This document shows, piece after piece, positions 1 to 4,049 of a DNA stretch of 5,333 nucleotides (position 1 is the stretch's first letter; each line of letters starts with the position of its first letter). Source of the stretch: Vulcanimicrobiota bacterium (GTDB lineage Bacteria; Vulcanimicrobiota; Vulcanimicrobiia; Vulcanimicrobiales; Vulcanimicrobiaceae); NCBI GenBank assembly GCA_027306845.1, contig DAHUYY010000137.1:254-5586 (forward strand). Reading direction: 5' to 3'. The position numbers and the translations under genes are program-made. Below the pieces are notes generated by a model. The model made no database searches and was not told the DNA's origin. It was given only the letters and a program-made list of their open reading frames with translations.

Positions 1-974
1 TGATTCGTCGTCTTATCGAAGAGCACGACCGAGTAGGTTCCCGCAGCCTGCGTCGCGCTAATCGTCCAGGTGATCGCGAGGTTTCCGCCGGGCGCTTGTT
101 CGCCCGAAGAAAGGTTCGGCTGGCAGAGCCCATTTGCGGCATACGACGATTGCACCGGGGCTGAGAAGATGCAGACCGGATTGATCGAGGTCGACTCGAT
201 GTAGACGACGTAGAAATCCGAGGGCGTGAGGTTGGTCGCGTAGATATAGGCCGCCGAACTCGAACCCGCCGCAAACTGCGAGATCAGCTGGGTGTGGAAG
301 GCGTCCTGATAGACGCCGAAGTTGTAACTGACGCCGACGTTGATATAGATGACGGCGACCCACTGGTTCGTCGTCGTATCGAGAACGCCGAAGGTATAGA
401 CGCCGGCGACGCTGAGCGTCGTGGCATGCACGTTCCCGTTCGGAGCACCGTAGCCGCCGCCGACCGCGGTACCGGCGGCACCGTTCGCGACGTTCGGCGC
501 GATGTAATAATCTTGGAAGGTGTCGCCGCCGGTGAGCCCCGAGGATTGCCAGTCGGCGGTGCAACCAACGGTAAAGTCCGCGCCGGCGGTCAGCGCGCAG
601 TTTCCGCTGCCGCTTGCCGTGAGTAAGACCGTCGCACCGGTCGCGGCTTGAATCTTGCGCTGCCCCGGATGCAAGGTATTCATTGCAGAGCGCATCGGGA
701 GTTGCGGCAACTCGGCGAGCGGCACGATCGAACCGGGAGCGCGCACGTTCGACTGCGGTTGAGGAAAACCGGGTAGCGCCGATGGCGTCGGCGTCGGGTG
801 CAGCACCGGCGGGATCGGGAGCGGAGGCGGTGTATGCAGGATCGGCACGCCGATCGGCGTCACGGTCGGGTGCGGAACGATTCCCGCGGGAACGCCGCGT
901 CCGAACGCCGTGGCGACTGCGGCGGCGGTGACGATCGCTGCGACGGCGAGGGACTGCAGGCGGCGTACGTTCAT
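1..974 (-). CDS. Exported proline-rich stalk protein with repeated beta domains, candidate tip/adhesin (3' end outside window)
   Basis: Translation from the ATG at 974 stays open for 324 codons to the window edge without a stop, so the C-terminus is missing. The protein starts M-N-V-R-R with a hydrophobic segment to about residue 24, a signal peptide. Residues 29-74 contain about 17 prolines in 46, including H-P-T-V-T-P and H-P-T-P-T-P, a likely extended spacer. From about 108 the chain becomes Gly/Ser/Thr/Val/Tyr-rich and beta-like, with cysteines at 126, 138, 268 and 284 spaced as two local disulfide pairs. A motif A-G-x-Y...D-x-T-T-N occurs at 190-203 and again at 311-324, suggesting repeat domains of about 120 residues. 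It lacks its own ribosome-binding sequence and overlaps subunit 3. Last in the visible operon, larger than the subunits and with a stalk, it fits a distal tip or adhesive component, but no binding domain is recognised. A highly arginine-rich overlapping frame (564-58) is a shadow of this gene. Confidence 0.8.
   Translation of the reverse strand, partial: MNVRRLQSLAVAAIVTAAAVATAFGRGVPAGIVPHPTVTPIGVPILHTPPPLPIPPVLHPTPTPSALPGFPQPQSNVRAPGSIVPLAELPQLPMRSAMNTLHPGQRKIQAATGATVLLTASGSGNCALTAGADFTVGCTADWQSSGLTGGDTFQDYYIAPNVANGAAGTAVGGGYGAPNGNVHATTLSVAGVYTFGVLDTTTNQWVAVIYINVGVSYNFGVYQDAFHTQLISQFAAGSSSAAYIYATNLTPSDFYVVYIESTSINPVCIFSAPVQSSYAANGLCQPNLSSGEQAPGGNLAITWTISATQAAGTYSVVLFDKTTN
3..413 (-). repeat. 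Divergent internal protein repeat in the proline-rich protein
   Basis: Residues 190-203 and 311-324 share A-G-x-Y, then D, then T-T-N, seven identities over 14 positions, 121 residues apart. The second copy ends at the window edge. This points to at least two tandem beta domains, though the rest of each unit is too divergent to align by eye. Confidence 0.45.
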
Positions 975-976
975 CA
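972..976 (-). promoter_or_regulatory. TGATG stop/start overlap before the proline-rich protein
   Basis: The TGA of subunit 3 (976-974) shares its last base with the ATG of the next gene (974-972). The 20 bases upstream (G-C-T-G-T-A-T-T-A-C-T and neighbours) contain no purine-rich ribosome-binding sequence, so this start probably depends on ribosomes finishing subunit 3. Confidence 0.75.
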
Positions 977-1645
977 GTAATACAGCGTATAGACCGCGTT
1001 GGTGCTATACGTTCCCCCTGAAACGGCGATCGGTATACTCAACGTCAGATCGACGCAGTAGGTCTTCATTAACCCGTTCGTCGCCACTTGATACCACACA
1101 CCGCCATCGTCGGCGTAGACGAAAAATGGCGTCGCGGTAGCCTGCGGCGTCGTGATATAGGTGTTATTTGCGAGTGATTTCCCCGGGAAGGTACTACTGA
1201 AATCCTGATAGAGACCGTCCTTGAGATACCATACCGACTGCGTCGAATCGACGGTGACGGTGTAGGCACAGGGAACGACGACCGTCGTGCCGGCAGTCGC
1301 GCTGATCGACACGGAATTGAGATTGCTGTAGAGCAACGTCCCTAAGGGGTTCGGCTGAACGGAGGCTTCGACGCGAACGGCCTGCTGATTCTGAGCGACG
1401 AGATGATTGAGTGAGATCGCGTCGGCTCGCACCGCTCGCTTCGTATCGAGCGTGAATGCCGCGCGAATCTGCGAGCCCGTCGTCGCCGTCGGCGCGTAAG
1501 CCGCCATGCGCGGCGCCGGGGTAACGTTCACGATAATCGTCACCGCGATCTGGTCGCGCTGCTGGATAAAGGTCGCCAGCGCGACGGCAACCGATGTCAG
1601 CGCCAGAAACGCAGCGAATAGCGCCGTGCGGCTCGCTCGTTTCAT
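974..1645 (-). CDS. Secreted pilin-like subunit 3 (divergent)
   Basis: I chose the ATG at 1645, giving 223 residues, because it gives a signal peptide starting M-K-R-A-S-R and forms the ATGA overlap with the gene upstream. An in-frame ATG at 1672 would only add nine residues inside the previous gene. The hydrophobic core runs to about residue 24 (S-V-A-V-A-L-A). The next stretch, Q-Q-R-D-Q-I-A-V-T-I-I-V-N-V-T-P, resembles the opening strand of subunits 1 and 2 but lacks the Trp. The C-terminus V-D-L-T-L-S then N-A-V-Y-T-L-Y-Y matches the terminal strand of the others and the aromatic C-terminus of chaperone-usher pilins. The F-G-N motif is absent. Two cysteines (126 and 197) could form one disulfide. 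It is probably a minor subunit or adaptor between shaft and tip, inferred from position next to the proline-rich protein. Paralogy is less certain than for subunits 1 and 2. Confidence 0.82.
   Translation of the reverse strand: MKRASRTALFAAFLALTSVAVALATFIQQRDQIAVTIIVNVTPAPRMAAYAPTATTGSQIRAAFTLDTKRAVRADAISLNHLVAQNQQAVRVEASVQPNPLGTLLYSNLNSVSISATAGTTVVVPCAYTVTVDSTQSVWYLKDGLYQDFSSTFPGKSLANNTYITTPQATATPFFVYADDGGVWYQVATNGLMKTYCVDLTLSIPIAVSGGTYSTNAVYTLYY
1642..1645 (-). promoter_or_regulatory. ATGA stop/start overlap joining subunits 2 and 3
   Basis: The TGA of subunit 2 (1644-1642) shares bases with the ATG of subunit 3 (1645-1643), a four-base ATGA overlap. A partial ribosome-binding sequence GGTGG lies just upstream inside the end of subunit 2. 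This arrangement normally indicates termination-reinitiation coupling. Confidence 0.8.
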
Positions 1646-2307
1646 TTTGCCACCACCGTATAGACGATCCAAACATAATATTGGCCGTTCGTCGCCGAGT
1701 TCGGCACTTTCAACTCATAATCGTAATAATACGTGCCGGTCGCAGTGAGGCTCTGCGCGATCGGCGACGGGTAGGTTGTGTACGCGATCGTCGGTGCGGT
1801 CGCGTATCCGCTTCCGGTCACCGATCCGCTGGTTTTCATAAAAGGCGCGCCTGCAGAAAACCCGGTGTTTGGATCGGCGCTCGCCGTCGACGGCAGATAA
1901 TAGACCGTCTGCGAGACCGGCACGCTCGTACCGTCGGTGAGGTTATAGAAATCGGCCGCACCCTCGCCGTAGATATTAAACCCGGTCGAGGAGTTCGTTG
2001 TAACGTTGAGTTCGACGGCGTACTTGTAGAGGTAGGTTTTCCCAGCCTCGATGTTGCCGAAATCGACCGATCCGCCATCGAAAATCGCGTTTGGCCCATG
2101 CGTCGGAGCGGGTTGTGCGCCGATCACCGCGGGAACGGCCCCGAAGCTGCTATTGTAGTTCGGCGTCAGCGTTAACTTCACGATTGCATTGGTACGCCAC
2201 GTGACGATGGTCGAGGCGGTCGAGGCGAGAACGGCGACCGGCAGTAGTGCCATCAATGCGATGACCACTGCAACCCTCCGTATCCCCATTCGTACCGTGC
2301 GTTCCAT
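1642..2307 (-). CDS. Secreted pilin-like subunit 2, paralogue of subunit 1
   Basis: From the ATG at 2307 this is 221 residues. ATGs at 2325 and 2289 are in the same frame and would give 227 or 215. I favour 2307 because it has a normal arginine-rich n-region and an AGAAG eight bases upstream. The signal peptide runs to about residue 28 (P-V-A-V-L-A, then S-T-A-S). The mature protein begins T-I-V-T-W-R-T-N-A-I-V-K-L-T-L-T-P and ends V-W-I-V-Y-T-V-V-A-K. V-D-F-G-N-I at 81-86 lines up with I-N-F-G-N-V of subunit 1, and in both the next strand ends in E-L-N. These three anchors in the same order support paralogy. It has no cysteine at all, unlike its neighbours, and is rich in Tyr, Thr and Ser, which suggests a fold held without disulfides. 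Its TGA overlaps the start of the next gene, implying coupled translation. Likely role: a minor or alternative fibre subunit; no specific function is recognised. Confidence 0.83.
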   Translation of the reverse strand: MERTVRMGIRRVAVVIALMALLPVAVLASTASTIVTWRTNAIVKLTLTPNYNSSFGAVPAVIGAQPAPTHGPNAIFDGGSVDFGNIEAGKTYLYKYAVELNVTTNSSTGFNIYGEGAADFYNLTDGTSVPVSQTVYYLPSTASADPNTGFSAGAPFMKTSGSVTGSGYATAPTIAYTTYPSPIAQSLTATGTYYYDYELKVPNSATNGQYYVWIVYTVVAK

Positions 2308-2325
2308 CGTAGTGACTTCTACCAT

Positions 2326-2330
2326 CCTCC
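2326..2330 (-). promoter_or_regulatory. GGAGG ribosome-binding sequence of subunit 2, start unresolved
   Basis: A strong GGAGG is the best ribosome-binding sequence in the 43 bases after the chaperone stop. It touches the ATG at 2325 with no spacer and lies 18 bases before the next in-frame ATG at 2307. Neither spacing is ideal. A weaker AGAAG eight bases before 2307 could serve that start. Confidence 0.4.
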
Positions 2331-2368
2331 GTGAACCCTAATGCGTGCTGCCGCGCCGGGAGGGCGGG

Positions 2369-3163
2369 CTAGCGTACCGTGAACTTGATACCGCCTGCGG
2401 TATCGGTCTTGCCGTTATAATCGATCGTCGCGATCGCTTCGTACTCGCCCGGGGGGAGCCGCTTGCCCTGAAGCTCCATCAAGCGCATTCCATCGCGCTC
2501 GACGAGTTGGTTGCTCGGCATCGCCACGTGGTCGACGATCTTGCCGGCGGTCGTCTGCACGACGAGCTGCCCGCGAAGGTAGACGTGTGCGTTGCCGGTG
2601 TTTTTAAAGAGCACGTGATAGATGCGTCCGAGCGGATTCGCGTAACTCGCCATTCGCACGATCGCCCCGTCGATATGGACGGTATTGGGAATCGTTTCGT
2701 AGATCTTCGAAGCGATGCGTTCCGAGAAAGCGACGGTCTGCCCCGGCTTACGCTCCGGCCGCGTCTGGAAAAAGACGATGCCGGCATATTCGCCCGAGAG
2801 CGCGTGATTCGAAGGTACTTGGATCGTCAATTGCACTTGCTGCGAGGTGTTCGGCTGAATGTTGAATTCACGCGGCCGGATCGAGGCCCATTTCATCAGC
2901 GAGTTCGGCCGCGAACCCACTTTGGTAAAGACGTAACTCCCTGCCTGATTCACCGTGAAGTCGACCATCGTCGCCTGCACGTGCGTCGAGTTGAGCCCCG
3001 AGTTATGAATCGTGATCGGTATGTTGTACGTCATGCCTCTGGGAATCGAAACCTCGAGTTTCCCCGGCGTCACCTCAAGCCCAATTTGGAGCGAGCTTGC
3101 ACGGATCGGCCAGATGAGGAGCGTGAGTGCCGCGAGCGCGCGGAGCGATCGGAGTTTCAGCAT
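2369..3163 (-). CDS. Periplasmic pilus chaperone-like protein (PapD-like / DUF916-like fold)
   Basis: This 264-residue protein starts with a basic n-region and hydrophobic segment (about residues 9-20), with likely cleavage near R-A-S-S-L at 21-25, so it is exported. Two beta-sandwich domains can be read. The first (about 26-135) opens L-E-V-T-P-G-K-L-E-V, has I-T-I-H-N-S-G at 50-56, S-L-M-K-W at 88-92, and the ordered strands F-N-I-Q-P-N-T-S-Q-Q-V then S-G-E-Y-A-G-I-V-F-F at 123-132. The second (about 165-264) has a V-L-F-K-N-T-G-N-A-H-V turn at 184-194 and L-P-P-G-E-Y-E-A at 236-243. The first domain matches the general pattern of PapD-type chaperones and the DUF916 domain of WxL-interacting proteins. 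Mature cysteines are absent. It sits between subunit genes, as a subunit-specific chaperone would. Expected role: binding and stabilising unassembled subunits in the periplasm. Which of the two families it belongs to cannot be settled by eye. Confidence 0.85.
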   Translation of the reverse strand: MLKLRSLRALAALTLLIWPIRASSLQIGLEVTPGKLEVSIPRGMTYNIPITIHNSGLNSTHVQATMVDFTVNQAGSYVFTKVGSRPNSLMKWASIRPREFNIQPNTSQQVQLTIQVPSNHALSGEYAGIVFFQTRPERKPGQTVAFSERIASKIYETIPNTVHIDGAIVRMASYANPLGRIYHVLFKNTGNAHVYLRGQLVVQTTAGKIVDHVAMPSNQLVERDGMRLMELQGKRLPPGEYEAIATIDYNGKTDTAGGIKFTVR

Positions 3164-3167
3164 CGTG

Positions 3168-3173
3168 CCCTCT
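3168..3173 (-). promoter_or_regulatory. Ribosome-binding site of the chaperone-like gene
   Basis: AGAGGG lies four bases before the ATG at 3163. Its first base directly follows the last paired base of the upstream hairpin, so stem formation and ribosome loading may interfere with each other. Confidence 0.6.
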
Positions 3174-3211
3174 CGCTTCGTTGCGGGGAGGTGAGTCCCC
3201 GCAACGGAGCG
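3174..3211 (-). promoter_or_regulatory. Intercistronic hairpin between subunit 1 and the chaperone gene
   Basis: In the minus-strand transcript, bases 3211-3197 pair with 3188-3174 around an eight-base loop (3196-3189). Ten inner pairs (CGTTGCGGGG with CCCCGCAACG) are perfect, then one C-A mismatch (3207/3178), then four more pairs, giving 14 of 15. No U-tract follows on this strand; the lower stem instead abuts the AGAGGG ribosome-binding sequence of the chaperone gene. It could stabilise the 3' end of processed subunit mRNA, cause partial termination, or limit chaperone translation. Hairpins in this position are known in pilus operons such as pap, downstream of papA. Confidence 0.8.
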
Positions 3212-3236
3212 TGACGCGCCAAGGATCGTACCTACC

Positions 3237-3899
3237 CTAGTTCGTGGTCAGGGTGTAGGTGACGGTCACCGATTGCGCGCCCGAAGGAGCGTTCGGAGCG
3301 ATGACGAGTTCGACATCGCCGCCGAGGTTGGTGCCGGTCGTCGCCGCAGCGGTCGAGAGCAGCGTGCCGCCGGTTGCGTTCATCGCGAAGTCGCCGCCGG
3401 GGCACGCCGTCGTGCTGACGATCGAGGGAGCAGCTGCGCGCGCCGAGGCGGTCGCCGCGAGATTGTTCGCGTAGGCGCCGTTCGGCAGCAGGCAGAGCAG
3501 GAAGCCGCTCGCCGGATAACCCGCGGTCGCCGCTTCAGTTACCGAGTAGCCGAGCGAATCGTTCGTGCCGATCGCCGCGTTGACGGCGTTGAGCTCCATG
3601 CAGTCGGTATATTGCACGACATCGGGAGTCACGTTGCCGAAGTTAATGGTTCCGGTGGTTGCTTCCGTGTCGGATGCCGCGCAGATGCCTGCACCGGTGT
3701 TGAGATTGGCGTCGATCGTTTCGGCACCGGTATTGTGCGTGCCGAGCGGCGTGCCGTTATACTGCGTCGTCAGAACGATCGACGCAATTTTCTGGGTATT
3801 CCAATCGACGGTTACCGTCGGAGAGGCTGCGAAGGCCGGAGCCGTCGAGATGACGAGCGCTGCAAATGAAGCGAGCGCGAGAATGCGTTTTGTATTCAT
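3237..3899 (-). CDS. Secreted pilin-like subunit 1 (candidate major subunit)
   Basis: This is a 220-residue protein with a clear signal peptide: N-T-K-R n-region, hydrophobic core, and probable cleavage after A-P-A-F-A at residue 24. I chose the ATG at 3899 because it gives this signal directly and is preceded by AAAGGA, although only two bases separate them. The frame stays open to an ATG at 4004, but that adds 35 charged residues in front of the signal. The mature chain is rich in Ala, Thr, Gly and Asn. It opens with an alternating strand containing W33 (V-D-W-N-T-Q-K-I), has I-N-F-G-N-V at 85-90, and ends with V-T-V-T-Y-T-L-T-T-N. Four cysteines (73, 100, 136, 166) could form two disulfides. 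The ends and FGN motif recur in the second subunit, and the whole loosely resembles spore-coat-U/chaperone-usher pilins. The hairpin directly downstream suggests higher expression than the rest of the operon. Family assignment is by motif and context only. Confidence 0.85.
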   Translation of the reverse strand: MNTKRILALASFAALVISTAPAFAASPTVTVDWNTQKIASIVLTTQYNGTPLGTHNTGAETIDANLNTGAGICAASDTEATTGTINFGNVTPDVVQYTDCMELNAVNAAIGTNDSLGYSVTEAATAGYPASGFLLCLLPNGAYANNLAATASARAAAPSIVSTTACPGGDFAMNATGGTLLSTAAATTGTNLGGDVELVIAPNAPSGAQSVTVTYTLTTN

Positions 3900-4049
3900 G
3901 ATCCTTTCACCATGCGCGAGAAGTCGCCGTCCTTGGCGGGAGCGAGAACTTTTACGTTTATCGTATCGGTCGCCTGCTACCGGAACTTTCCATGAATGGG
4001 TCAAGGGGTAGTAAAGTTATCACCGTGCTTTTGGTAAAGAATCTTATTG
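3900..4049 (-). promoter_or_regulatory. Intergenic leader, probable promoter region for the first subunit gene
   Basis: This 150-base gap separates the module-rich protein from the first subunit gene. It is the longest non-coding stretch in the window, and its upstream part (about 3945-4049) is visibly richer in A and T than the genes. A TTGACC hexamer (4004-3999) resembles a -35 box but has no good -10 box 16-18 bases downstream. TACGAT (3965-3960) could be a -10 box but lacks a good -35. A weak TTTACC/TTTACT pair with 17-base spacing lies further upstream. I see no intrinsic terminator after the upstream gene, so read-through from it remains possible. Confidence 0.45.
3963..3990 (-). promoter_or_regulatory. 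Possible sigma-28-like (FliA-type) promoter element
   Basis: On the minus strand GAAAGTTC (3990-3983) is followed after 12 bases by ACCGATAC (3970-3963). The enteric flagellar sigma consensus is TAAAGTTT-N11-GCCGATAA, so each half matches at six of eight positions and the spacer is one base longer than consensus. The element lies about 65 bases before the first subunit start. The match may be chance, and sigma-factor preferences of this organism are unknown. Confidence 0.2.

Noticed and set aside
58..564. Minus-strand open frame of 168 codons
   Set aside because: It overlaps the proline-rich protein in another frame and is extremely arginine-rich, as expected for a shifted frame in GC-rich DNA; the real frame has a signal peptide and continues off the window.
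974..1645. Type IV pilin or pseudopilin for subunit 3
   Set aside because: There is no prepilin peptidase site (Gly/Ala then Phe-[ST]-Leu-x-Glu) before the hydrophobic segment, and the C-terminal strand matches the other secreted subunits.
3174..3211. Intrinsic terminator at the hairpin
   Set aside because: The stem is strong but no U-tract follows on the transcribed strand, and the operon continues a few bases later; partial termination remains possible.
2345..3214. Long plus-strand open frame of 289 codons
   Set aside because: It lies antisense to the chaperone-like gene, its translation is rich in Arg, His and Asp with no domain or signal, and it is typical of the mirror frame of a GC-rich gene.
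3900..4004. Longer subunit 1 starting at 4004
   Set aside because: It would place 35 charged residues ahead of the signal peptide and swallow the likely promoter; the ATG at 3899 has its own AAAGGA.
3975..4004. Standard sigma-70 promoter starting at TTGACC (4004-3999)
   Set aside because: No acceptable -10 hexamer occurs at 16-18 base spacing; the candidates are GC-rich, so it is mentioned only as part of the leader.
3273..4011. Plus-strand open frames opposite subunit 1 (198 and 148 codons)
   Set aside because: They are antisense to a gene with a clear signal peptide and paralogue, and their Arg- or Ala/Val-biased translations have no recognisable features.
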